Source: an uncultured Acetatifactor sp. | GTDB lineage: Bacteria > Bacillota > Clostridia > Lachnospirales > Lachnospiraceae | DNA: 64,000 nt | Reading direction: 5' to 3' | Assembly (NCBI GenBank): GCA_949840935.1 | Contig: CATKXX010000006.1 | Coordinates: 1 to 64,000 of the forward strand | In this document: in pieces, positions 52,280 through 59,808 of the stretch | Layout: every line of letters begins with the position of its first letter | How positions within the stretch are numbered: position 1 is the first letter of the stretch | Made by a program: the position numbers and the translations under genes | Notes under the pieces: model-generated | Databases searched by the model: none | What the model saw: the letters and a program-made list of their open reading frames with translations, nothing else | What the model was told of the DNA's origin: nothing

Positions 52280-53131
52280 ATGATCGATATCGGCAATATG
52301 TCAAACAAAGCCCTGATAAAGGAACAGTACAAAAGTACGGATAGCCTTAAGCTTCGGAAGAGCCTGCATGAAAAATACAGCGTCAATGAAACAGGGTTTC
52401 AAAGGTGGATGTTTGACCAGTATCCATTCCGTGCAGGGATGAAGGTTCTGGAGCTGGGTAGCGGAAGAGGCGAGTTGTGGGATTACTATTTTGAAAATGA
52501 TGCCCTTCAGAAGCTTAAGATGGACATTACATTGTCAGATTTCTCGGACGGGATGACAGAACATTTGCGGCACAGTTATTCCGGCAGGGGTGTTTCTGTG
52601 AGAAAAGTGGATATACTGGATATACCCTTTGGGGATGATACCTTTGACCTTATCATAGCCAATTCCATGTTGTACCATGTGAAGGATATTGGTTCGGCCC
52701 TCTCAGAGGTAAGGCGGGTTTTGAAAACAGACGGCCTGTTTTTCTGCTCCACATTCGGGACAAACGGCATGACGCAGTTTCTGTATCATGCGATGGATGA
52801 GCTTGGTATTCCGTATGAACATAAATCCAATATATCCTTTACATTACAAAATGGAATACAGCTGCTGGAAAAACAGTTTGACAGAGTGGAGCGGCGTGAT
52901 TATGAGGATGCGCTGGAGATCGAGGACGTCAGAGATTATCTGGATTATATCTATTCCATGGCCTCTCTGCAGGGACTTGACAGGGGGAAATATGATGTCC
53001 TGTTTCATTATTTTAATTCCAGAAAAGTAAACGGCTCCCTCCATGTGCCCAAAGAATATGGGATGTTTGTGGCCGGAAGGCGGTATGGCGGGAATCATGA
53101 TCCTGTCAAAACCCAATTTCACATGCAATGA
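52280..53131 (+). CDS. SAM-dependent methyltransferase, paralogue of the MerR-fused domain
   Basis: A 283-residue class I methyltransferase: KVLELGSGRGELWDYYF (motif I), LSDFSDGMTEHL, and DLIIANSMLYHVKDIGSA (motif IV). It aligns along its length with the C-terminal domain of the upstream fusion (shared ANxMLYHV, FFCSTxGxNxM and VDNAEAIYDYVY-like end), so one arose from the other. The two probably act on the same small molecule, perhaps a toxic or antibiotic compound. A GAGGAGAAAA site precedes the ATG. Confidence 0.8.
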   Translation: MIDIGNMSNKALIKEQYKSTDSLKLRKSLHEKYSVNETGFQRWMFDQYPFRAGMKVLELGSGRGELWDYYFENDALQKLKMDITLSDFSDGMTEHLRHSYSGRGVSVRKVDILDIPFGDDTFDLIIANSMLYHVKDIGSALSEVRRVLKTDGLFFCSTFGTNGMTQFLYHAMDELGIPYEHKSNISFTLQNGIQLLEKQFDRVERRDYEDALEIEDVRDYLDYIYSMASLQGLDRGKYDVLFHYFNSRKVNGSLHVPKEYGMFVAGRRYGGNHDPVKTQFHMQ

Positions 53132-53182
53132 GCCAAATCCCAGGACACCCGCACCCGGGGATTCTGTACAAATACCTTTTCG

Positions 53183-53554
53183 TTATGGGTTCAGGGTTCT
53201 CTGACGGAATTCTTCCCGAAGCTTCGCGTTTTCTTCTGCTAATTTATTGATTTCTTCCGTCTGCTTTACGTTTACTTCCACTTGTTTATTGATTTCTTCC
53301 GACAGCTTAATGAGTTCATCTACAATCTGAATGCGCATTCCGCCTACCTCCGGATCTTTCTTTACAGTTTCAACCATCCTGTGAATCTCCCGCAGCTCGT
53401 CATTTACTGCATTTTCGCAGGTCGTGTTTTCCATATAGTGCAGCAGCTGTCTGACAGCCTCGCTGGGAATGCCTTCTGTCCCTTTCGTATAGAGGAACAG
53501 GGTGCTTGCCCCGTCCTCATATGTGGCGGAAAGAAAAGGGGTATGAAAGTACAT
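53183..53554 (-). pseudogene. C-terminal fragment of an Rpn-type nuclease/transposase
   Basis: A 123-residue frame resembling only the end of the Rpn (recombination-promoting nuclease, PD-(D/E)XK transposase-like) family: TLFLYTKGTEGIPSEAVRQL, then LHYMENTT and a coiled-coil tail (KLSEEINKQVEVNVKQTEEI). The N-terminal catalytic domain is absent and no binding site precedes it. It is taken as a decayed remnant rather than a functional gene. Confidence 0.6.
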
Positions 53555-53911
53555 GCCATTTCATTCCCTGCAATCCGCTATCTTTTTATTCATACAGGGA
53601 TCGTCAGCTGAAATGGTCTGAAATGTTCCTTGAAGTGCTTTTCATTTAGATGATTTCCCGGATATGTATTTCCATTATAACAGGGGACATATCAGATGTC
53701 AAATATTTTTATACAATAAGACGAATTAAAAAGTAATGCGCTAAAAGGCAATTCCAGGTTACTTTCCGCCTCTGCGCGACTGTACCGGGAGTGAAAATAC
53801 TACAGGAATTATGCAGGATTACAAGAAGGACGTTGACTTTTCCCTGCTTTAGACATAAGATTTAGTAAAGTAATACCAATAAGAGCGGCAGGGAGAAGGA
53901 GACCGATCAGC
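53555..53911. other. Intergenic region between the Rpn fragment and the HAD gene
   Basis: About 357 bp with no supportable gene. The right end carries a promoter (53833-53861); the rest is AT-rich with no clear repeat or RNA structure. Confidence 0.5.
53833..53861 (+). promoter_or_regulatory. Promoter of the HAD phosphatase group
   Basis: TTGACT (53833-53838), 17 bp, TAAGAT (53856-53861), about 50 bp before the GTG start. Confidence 0.55.
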
Positions 53912-54679
53912 GTGAAAAGTGTTAGAGTGAAAGTGATCATAACGGATTTAGACAGAACTCTGCTTCATACGGATAAAACGATATCCGAATACACCTGCTC
54001 CGTATTGAAGCAATGCCGCCGCAGGGGGATGCTCCTCATGGCGGCAACCGCACGCCCGGAAAGAGCAATCTTATCCTACTGTGAGCAGATTGGTTTTGAC
54101 GCCGTGACCACTTTAAACGGCGCAAGGATCATCCTGCCCCACGGCACAATTGAAAACGGTATCGCTCCCTCCAGCGTAAAAAGCATCCTGCAAAAGGTCA
54201 TCAGGATTCCCGGTATTGTCCTGTCGCTGGAAACCGCAGAAGGCATCTTTTCCAACGTTCCAATACCGGAATGGAATTCTACGGTCTATAAAGGATTTCC
54301 TGCCCTGCCCACAGAAAGCGAAGTCTATAAAATCCTGCTGAGCAGCAGGAAGAACATACAGGCGGAAATGGAGAAAATCCTCACAGAGGATACTTATATG
54401 ACTGTGGCGGAGGGGACTCTGATACAGATCATGAGCGCCGCGGCGACCAAATGGAACGGGATCAGGGCCATGCTGGAAGCAACAGGCATCCGGCCGGAGG
54501 ATACGGTATATTTCGGGGATGACAATGACGATATAGAGCCCATTAAAAATTGCGGTGTGGGCGTTGCCGTGTCCAACGCCATCGAAAGGGTACTGGAAGC
54601 CGCGGATCATGTGACGGAGAGTAACGATATGGACGGAGTGGCCCGGTATATTAAAAGGTACCTGCTTTCTGAACAGTGA
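53912..54679 (+). CDS. HAD-superfamily (Cof-like) phosphatase
   Basis: A 255-residue protein. Motif I is IITDLDRTLLHTD with the nucleophilic Asp and the general-acid Asp. The motif II region is MAATARPERA. Motif IV is VYFGDDNDDIEPIKNCGVGV. The long cap (residues about 85-185) fits the Cof/YkrA type IIB group, which acts on sugar or nucleotide phosphates. The start appears to be GTG at 53912, behind AAGGAGACCGATCAGC. The next gene begins immediately after its stop. Confidence 0.85.
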   Translation: MKSVRVKVIITDLDRTLLHTDKTISEYTCSVLKQCRRRGMLLMAATARPERAILSYCEQIGFDAVTTLNGARIILPHGTIENGIAPSSVKSILQKVIRIPGIVLSLETAEGIFSNVPIPEWNSTVYKGFPALPTESEVYKILLSSRKNIQAEMEKILTEDTYMTVAEGTLIQIMSAAATKWNGIRAMLEATGIRPEDTVYFGDDNDDIEPIKNCGVGVAVSNAIERVLEAADHVTESNDMDGVARYIKRYLLSEQ

Positions 54680-54714
54680 ATGAAAGCGGCATCTTGGGCC
54701 GAAAGGAAAGCGTA

Positions 54715-55152
54715 ATGCGGAAATTCAGAAAAATAGTGGTCGATCAGGTAGAATATAAATGGCTTTTTCGGTATGATGATCATAATTACAGTAATTGCCC
54801 CTATCTGCTGATAGCAGAGAAATCTTCTTCAGAAAAAACCTGGTGTATTCATTTCCCGACAGCAGAACATTTTTTATATAACATCGGGTTTCCCGCGAAA
54901 TTCCGTGGGGAAAAGGTTGTGATCAATCTAAACCGGCCCTTCTATGTTTCCCAGATCATAAAGTATTGTAGAAACAGGGAAGAAAAAATTCCGCAGGCAC
55001 AAACCTGTTATACACGAAAGCAGGGCAAAAACAGAACAGGAATAAAGCGCAGATATAAATACTTAGACGGAATCGAAATTTTACGACAGTCGGGATATGA
55101 CATAAACAGAAGGTTTACGTATAAAATGGATGGGAATATGGGAACCGGCTGA
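54715..55152 (+). CDS. Hypothetical protein
   Basis: A 145-residue basic protein. The first half is beta-rich with a WLFRYDDHNYSNCPYLLIAE segment; the end is very basic (TRKQGKNRTGIKRRYKYLDG), suggesting nucleic-acid contact. No family was recognised. The start is the ATG at 54715 with GAAAGGAAAG. It lies between the HAD and exonuclease genes and is probably in the same transcript. Confidence 0.5.
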   Translation: MRKFRKIVVDQVEYKWLFRYDDHNYSNCPYLLIAEKSSSEKTWCIHFPTAEHFLYNIGFPAKFRGEKVVINLNRPFYVSQIIKYCRNREEKIPQAQTCYTRKQGKNRTGIKRRYKYLDGIEILRQSGYDINRRFTYKMDGNMGTG

Positions 55153-55199
55153 AGCTTATGGGATGTATGGCAGGCGGACGAAAGAAAAGGGAAAACACT

Positions 55200-55808
55200 A
55201 TGGATAAATTTGCGGTCATTGATACGGAGACTAACTGGAACGACGAGGTCATGTCCATCGGCGTGATCATCGCCGATCAGGGAACCATGGAGAAAACGGA
55301 TTCGGTATATTATATCCTCGACCCGGAATACCGGGTGGGCGGGATGTACTCCCATGAACTGCGCCCCGACGACAGGGACGTCAGGGTCACAGACAGGAGA
55401 CAGGCACTGACAGAGATCAAAAGCTGGCTGCAAGACTCTCATGTGCGGAAGCTTTTCGCTTACAACGCGTCCTTTGACAGGAATCACCTGCCGGAATACG
55501 CGGATTTTGAGTGGTATGATATTATGCGCCTGGCCGCGTACCGCCAGTACAATCCTGCTATACCGGATTCCGCGGACTGTTACAAGACGGGGAGGATGAA
55601 ATGGGGATACGGCGTTGAAAGTGTGCTGCGGATGCTCCGCGGAGACAGGTGCTACAGCGAAACCCACAATGCAGTCCTGGACGCGCTGGACGAGCTGGAA
55701 ATCATGCGTCTTATGGGGCATGGGCTGGAAGCGTATGAGATTGCGCTGCTTTCTTGCGGAAAAGGTAAAATAAGCCCAAAGGCGGTCTTCACAACATATG
55801 ACAACTGA
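55200..55808 (+). CDS. DEDDh 3'-5' exonuclease domain protein
   Basis: A 202-residue protein. Motif ExoI is FAVIDTETNWND, motif II is FAYNASFDRNHL, and motif III is ETHNAVLDALDELEIMR (H-x4-D), the DnaQ-like DEDDh arrangement. It degrades DNA or RNA from the 3' end; the biological substrate is unknown. The start is ATG 55200 behind AAAAGGG. An in-frame extension to 55158 lacks support. Confidence 0.8.
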   Translation: MDKFAVIDTETNWNDEVMSIGVIIADQGTMEKTDSVYYILDPEYRVGGMYSHELRPDDRDVRVTDRRQALTEIKSWLQDSHVRKLFAYNASFDRNHLPEYADFEWYDIMRLAAYRQYNPAIPDSADCYKTGRMKWGYGVESVLRMLRGDRCYSETHNAVLDALDELEIMRLMGHGLEAYEIALLSCGKGKISPKAVFTTYDN

Positions 55809-55845
55809 AATGTTACGATAATCGAACATACTTTTGGCTTTCCCA

Positions 55846-55874
55846 TTTACAAAATAAACTATTTGTGTTAGAAT
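55846..55874 (+). promoter_or_regulatory. Promoter of the topoisomerase B-subunit gene
   Basis: TTTACA (55846-55851), 17 bp, TAGAAT (55869-55874), about 45 bp before the ATG. Confidence 0.55.
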
Positions 55875-55918
55875 ATGACCTGTGATTATGCAAAGTATGA
55901 AATAAGGAGAATTTTCCA

Positions 55919-57841
55919 ATGGCGAAGGCGGATAATTATGATGCCTCCAGCATTACAGTGCTGGAAGGGCTGGAGGCAGTGCGGAAGCGCCCCGGTATGT
56001 ATATCGGCAGCGTTTCCACAAAGGGACTGAACCATTTGATCTATGAGATTGTGGACAATTCCGTGGACGAGCATCTGGCGGGGTTCTGCGACACCATAAC
56101 CGTCACCCTGGAGGCGGATGGTTCCGCTACCGTGTCCGACAACGGCAGGGGCATCCCTGTGGGAATGCATGAAAAGGGAATCAGCGCGGAGCGTCTGGTG
56201 TTTACCACCCTCCACGCAGGGGGCAAATTCGACAATTCCGCTTATAAGACCAGCGGCGGTCTCCACGGGGTGGGTTCTTCCGTGGTAAACGCCCTTTCCA
56301 CACGACTGACCGTCCGGGTCAAGACCGGAGGCTTTATCTATGAGGACTCCTATGAGAGGGGAAATCCCGTGGTGGAGCTGGTGGACGGGCTTCTGCCGGT
56401 AAAGGGGAAGACCAGGGAGTCGGGAACCACCATCAATTTCCTGCCGGATGATACTATCTTTGACAAGACACGCTTCAAGGAGGACGACGTAAAAAGCCGC
56501 CTCCATGAGACGGCGTACCTGAATCCGAAGCTGACCATCATTTTCCAGGACAAGAGAAAGGATACACCGGAGAAGATTACCTACAACGAACCCGAGGGCA
56601 TTGTGGGCTTTATCAAGGATATGAACAAATCCCAGGAGGCTCTCCATGACGTGATCTACTTTGCAGGAGAGAGCGAGGGTATTTCCGTGGAGGTGGCGTT
56701 CCAGTATATCAATGAATTCCACGAGAATGTGCTGGGATTCTGTAACAATATCTATAATTCCGAGGGCGGTACACACCTTACCGGCTTTAAGACCATGTTC
56801 ACAAATGTGATCAATACTTATGCCCGGGAATTGGGGATATTGAAGGAGAAGGACGTGAATTTTACCGGCGCCGATGTGCGAAACGGCATGACCGCCGTGG
56901 TGTCCATCAAGCACCCTGATCCCCGCTTCGAGGGACAGACCAAGACAAAGCTGGACAATCAGGACGCGGCAAAGGTGGTCAGCAAGGTCACGGGGGAGGA
57001 GATCACCCGTTTCTTTGACCGCAATCTGGAAACCCTGAAGAATATCATATCCTGCGCGGAGAAGGCGGCAAAAATCCGTAAGACGGAAGAACGGGCCAAG
57101 ACCAATATGCTGACCAAACAGAAATTTTCCTTTGATTCCAACGGAAAGCTGGCCAATTGTGAGTCCAAGGATCCATCCAAGTGCGAGATCTTTATTGTGG
57201 AAGGGGATTCCGCGGGAGGCAGCGCCAAGACGGCCAGGAACCGGATGTACCAGGCCATCCTGCCCATCCGCGGTAAAATTTTAAATGTGGAGAAGGCCAG
57301 CATCGACAAGGTACTTGCCAACGCGGAGATCAAGACCATGATCAATGCCTTCGGCTGCGGCTTTTCGGAGGGGTACGGCAATGACTTTGACATTTCAAAG
57401 CTTCGCTATGACAAGATCATCATCATGGCGGATGCGGACGTGGACGGTTCCCATATTTCCACTTTGCTTCTGACCCTGTTTTACCGGTTCATGCCGGAGC
57501 TGATCTTCGAGGGTCATGTGTATATCGCCATGCCCCCGCTGTACAAGGCCATGCCCAGCAAGGGGAAGGAAGAATACCTTTACGACGATAAAGCCCTGGA
57601 AAAATACAGGAAGACCCACAAAGGGCCTTTTACCCTCCAGCGCTACAAGGGCCTTGGTGAGATGGATGCCCAGCAGCTCTGGGAGACCACCCTTGACCCG
57701 GAGACACGCCGTATGAAGCTGGTGGAGATTGAGGATGCCCGCATGGCCACGGAGATGACGGAGCTGCTCATGGGCACGGAGGTGCCGCCCCGGAAGGCGT
57801 TTATCTATAAACATGCACAGGAGGCGGAATTGGATGTGTAA
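55919..57841 (+). CDS. Type II DNA topoisomerase subunit B (ParE/GyrB family)
   Basis: A 640-residue ATPase subunit. The GHKL ATP site is seen in IYEIVDNSVDEHLAGF, DNGRGIPVGMHEK and GGLHGVGSSVVNAL. The TOPRIM motifs are FIVEGDSAGGSAK and MADADVDGSHI. It passes one DNA duplex through another with the A subunit encoded at 59809. Since that A subunit lacks a GyrA box, this pair is better read as topoisomerase IV-like, with the true gyrase elsewhere. It is separated from its partner by three genes and a MITE-like element, which is unusual. Confidence 0.88.
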   Translation: MAKADNYDASSITVLEGLEAVRKRPGMYIGSVSTKGLNHLIYEIVDNSVDEHLAGFCDTITVTLEADGSATVSDNGRGIPVGMHEKGISAERLVFTTLHAGGKFDNSAYKTSGGLHGVGSSVVNALSTRLTVRVKTGGFIYEDSYERGNPVVELVDGLLPVKGKTRESGTTINFLPDDTIFDKTRFKEDDVKSRLHETAYLNPKLTIIFQDKRKDTPEKITYNEPEGIVGFIKDMNKSQEALHDVIYFAGESEGISVEVAFQYINEFHENVLGFCNNIYNSEGGTHLTGFKTMFTNVINTYARELGILKEKDVNFTGADVRNGMTAVVSIKHPDPRFEGQTKTKLDNQDAAKVVSKVTGEEITRFFDRNLETLKNIISCAEKAAKIRKTEERAKTNMLTKQKFSFDSNGKLANCESKDPSKCEIFIVEGDSAGGSAKTARNRMYQAILPIRGKILNVEKASIDKVLANAEIKTMINAFGCGFSEGYGNDFDISKLRYDKIIIMADADVDGSHISTLLLTLFYRFMPELIFEGHVYIAMPPLYKAMPSKGKEEYLYDDKALEKYRKTHKGPFTLQRYKGLGEMDAQQLWETTLDPETRRMKLVEIEDARMATEMTELLMGTEVPPRKAFIYKHAQEAELDV

Positions 57842-58391
57842 ACAGTCATGGATGTGTAAACAACCATTATTTATTGTAACAGGAGCTTCCTGTGTGGGAA
57901 AATCAACCCTGTGCAGGGAATTGTTCCTAAACGAAAAAGACTATATCGTTATGGAGAGCGATCTGCTGTGGAATGACATTTACAATACTCCCGACAATGA
58001 TTATCTCGAGTATAACCGCCTGTGGCTGAGGGTATGCGCCAGTATTTCCCAGGCCGGGAAGCCTGTTGTGCTGTGTGGATGCAGGGTGCCGAAACAGTTG
58101 GAGAACCTGCCGGAAAGGGCAATGTTCACAAAGATTTATTATCTCGCCGTTGTCTGTGACGATGAGATATTAGAGAGACGAATGCGTGAAGGCCGCGGGG
58201 TACAGGATGAATGCTGGATCAGAAGCTCCATTGATTTCAATCAGTGGCTGAAACAGTATTCGGACGATTCCGGTTCCGTCCCCATTACCTTATTGGATAC
58301 TTCCGGTATTACAGCAGAGCAGGCTGCCGGAATCGCTGATCAATGGATTCTGGAGAAAATTTGCAACCGTACGGATGAGAGTAATTTGTGA
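57834..58391 (+). CDS. P-loop kinase-like NTPase
   Basis: A 185-residue protein with Walker A TGASCVGKSTLCREL and a strand ending CGCRVP where an adenylate/gluconate-kinase-like family has its base-binding region. It looks like a small nucleoside or antibiotic phosphotransferase, with no clear substrate. The ATG at 57834 overlaps the topoisomerase stop and is served by AGGAGG inside that gene. The first 18 bp are a tandem duplication, so a second ATG at 57852 is an alternative. Confidence 0.65.
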   Translation: MCKQSWMCKQPLFIVTGASCVGKSTLCRELFLNEKDYIVMESDLLWNDIYNTPDNDYLEYNRLWLRVCASISQAGKPVVLCGCRVPKQLENLPERAMFTKIYYLAVVCDDEILERRMREGRGVQDECWIRSSIDFNQWLKQYSDDSGSVPITLLDTSGITAEQAAGIADQWILEKICNRTDESNL

Positions 58392-58411
58392 CCGGCTGCA
58401 GGGAGGTGCAG

Positions 58412-59128
58412 ATGGTATACCGATATTGTGAAAACAGGAATTTTGAAGATCTGGCCAGCGGCAGGGTACTCCTCCATAAAAGCGGATCCACCAACTTTCC
58501 CGTCAGACTGGCACAGGAAATATTCGGCAGATGCCTGCATTATCTGGATGTCCCCGATCATATCTGTATTTACGATCCCTGCTGCGGCGGCGGATATCTG
58601 CTGACTGTGCTGGGATTTTTAAACTTTGAAAGAATTCAGACGATAATTGCCTCTGACATAGACAACGAAGCAGTACGGCTTGCCGGCGAAAACCTGGCGC
58701 TGCTTCACAGGGACGGGCTGGGACAGCGGATAGGGCAGCTGGAGCATTTGTTCTCGTCATATCATAAAGATTCACATGCCGAAGCGTTGGGCAGCGCGGC
58801 CAGGTTATTAAAAATATTGACAGATACAACGCATGAAATAGAACACAGGGTGTTTCAGGCAGACCTTTTATCCACTGCTCCGTTTGGAAACATGGATTTT
58901 AAGGCGGATATCATATTTACCGATGTTCCATATGGGAATCTGGCGCAATGGCAGAATGGCAAAGGGGACATCAATCTGCCCGATCTGCTGCTTCCGGTGG
59001 CAAAGGCCCAAACGGTGGTGGCCATATGCTCGGACAAGTCGCAGAAATTCCGGTCTGAACATTTTCGCAGGGTGGAAAAACAGGTAATCGGGAAACGTAT
59101 GTTTCAGATATATCAATTGGGGATTTGA
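58412..59128 (+). CDS. AviRa-like 23S rRNA methyltransferase
   Basis: A 238-residue methyltransferase. ICIYDPCCGGGYLLTVLGF is motif I, IIASDIDNEAVRLAGENLALL motif II (split here), and DIIFTDVPYGNLAQW motif IV. The layout DPCCGxGYLLTVLG plus a SH-x-EALGSAARL helix is that of AviRa, the methyltransferase giving avilamycin resistance through 23S G2535. A chromosomal homologue may be a housekeeping or low-level resistance enzyme. The start is ATG 58412 behind GGGAGG; the preceding kinase-like gene ends 20 bp earlier. Confidence 0.72.
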   Translation: MVYRYCENRNFEDLASGRVLLHKSGSTNFPVRLAQEIFGRCLHYLDVPDHICIYDPCCGGGYLLTVLGFLNFERIQTIIASDIDNEAVRLAGENLALLHRDGLGQRIGQLEHLFSSYHKDSHAEALGSAARLLKILTDTTHEIEHRVFQADLLSTAPFGNMDFKADIIFTDVPYGNLAQWQNGKGDINLPDLLLPVAKAQTVVAICSDKSQKFRSEHFRRVEKQVIGKRMFQIYQLGI

Positions 59129-59158
59129 TATGTCGTAATTTGCAAGGAGAAGACACAT

Positions 59159-59617
59159 ATGGTAAATAACAGAAAATTATCTGCAAGCTGCATTGTGATC
59201 AAAGACGATAAGATTTTGGTGGTGAAACATACCTACGGTGCGGCGGCCGGTAAATATTTGATCCCGGGAGGATTCAGCGAAGAGAACGAGATGCCCCGTG
59301 AGACTGCCGAGAGAGAGGTTCTGGAAGAAACAGGAGTAACGGTTCAGGCGAACGATTTGATAGCAGTGAGATTTACGACACAGGAGGTCTGGACGATATT
59401 TACCGCTGCCTATGTGCGGGGTGTTCCTTCTTCTGATCAATGTGAGAATGAAGAAGCATTATTTATGCCTGTTGATAAATTACTTGAATCTGAAAATGTT
59501 GTTGAAACTACAAAAGAACTGGTGAAATCGACATTAGGTGTAGATAAACCGGCATTAAAAAGATCAGATTTTGTCAATTCGAGATTTGACGCCAGTACAT
59601 GGCAATTATTTATTTAA
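59159..59617 (+). CDS. NUDIX hydrolase
   Basis: A 152-residue protein. The Nudix box GGFSEENEMPRETAEREVLE plus ETGV is complete, after ILVVKHTYG. The GAAAGKYLIPGG approach suggests an ADP-ribose or NDP-sugar type substrate, but this is not certain. AAGGAGA precedes the ATG. It is the last gene before the MITE-like element and the topoisomerase A gene. Confidence 0.85.
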   Translation: MVNNRKLSASCIVIKDDKILVVKHTYGAAAGKYLIPGGFSEENEMPRETAEREVLEETGVTVQANDLIAVRFTTQEVWTIFTAAYVRGVPSSDQCENEEALFMPVDKLLESENVVETTKELVKSTLGVDKPALKRSDFVNSRFDASTWQLFI

Positions 59618-59668
59618 GTATGGAGACAATGAAATTGTTGTAGGGATAGATGGGGAAGATTTAGAAGA

Positions 59669-59792
59669 CTAGAGCGTGTTTGAAAAATCATTCCCTTGGT
59701 CTGCACGCCCCACTACGCCTCCCAAATCGGGGCTTGCATCCCACAAAATGTGACGCACATCCCAAGGAAAGCATTTTTCAAACACGCTCTAG
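59669..59792. mobile_element. MITE-like element with long terminal inverted repeats
   Basis: A 124-bp element without coding capacity. Its ends are exact 20-bp inverted repeats: CTAGAGCGTGTTTGAAAAAT at 59669-59688 and its complement at 59773-59792. The similarity extends inward about 11 bp more with a few mismatches, so the RNA would fold into a long hairpin. CTAG at both tips may be a target duplication. Its right tip touches the GGAAAGG ribosome binding site of the topoisomerase A gene. No transposase is nearby. Confidence 0.7.
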
Positions 59793-59808
59793 GAAAGGTA
59801 TCAATAAA

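Noticed and set aside
55886..56914. 342-codon antisense frame over the topoisomerase B start
   Set aside because: It is a shadow of a conserved gene and would run through that gene's promoter.
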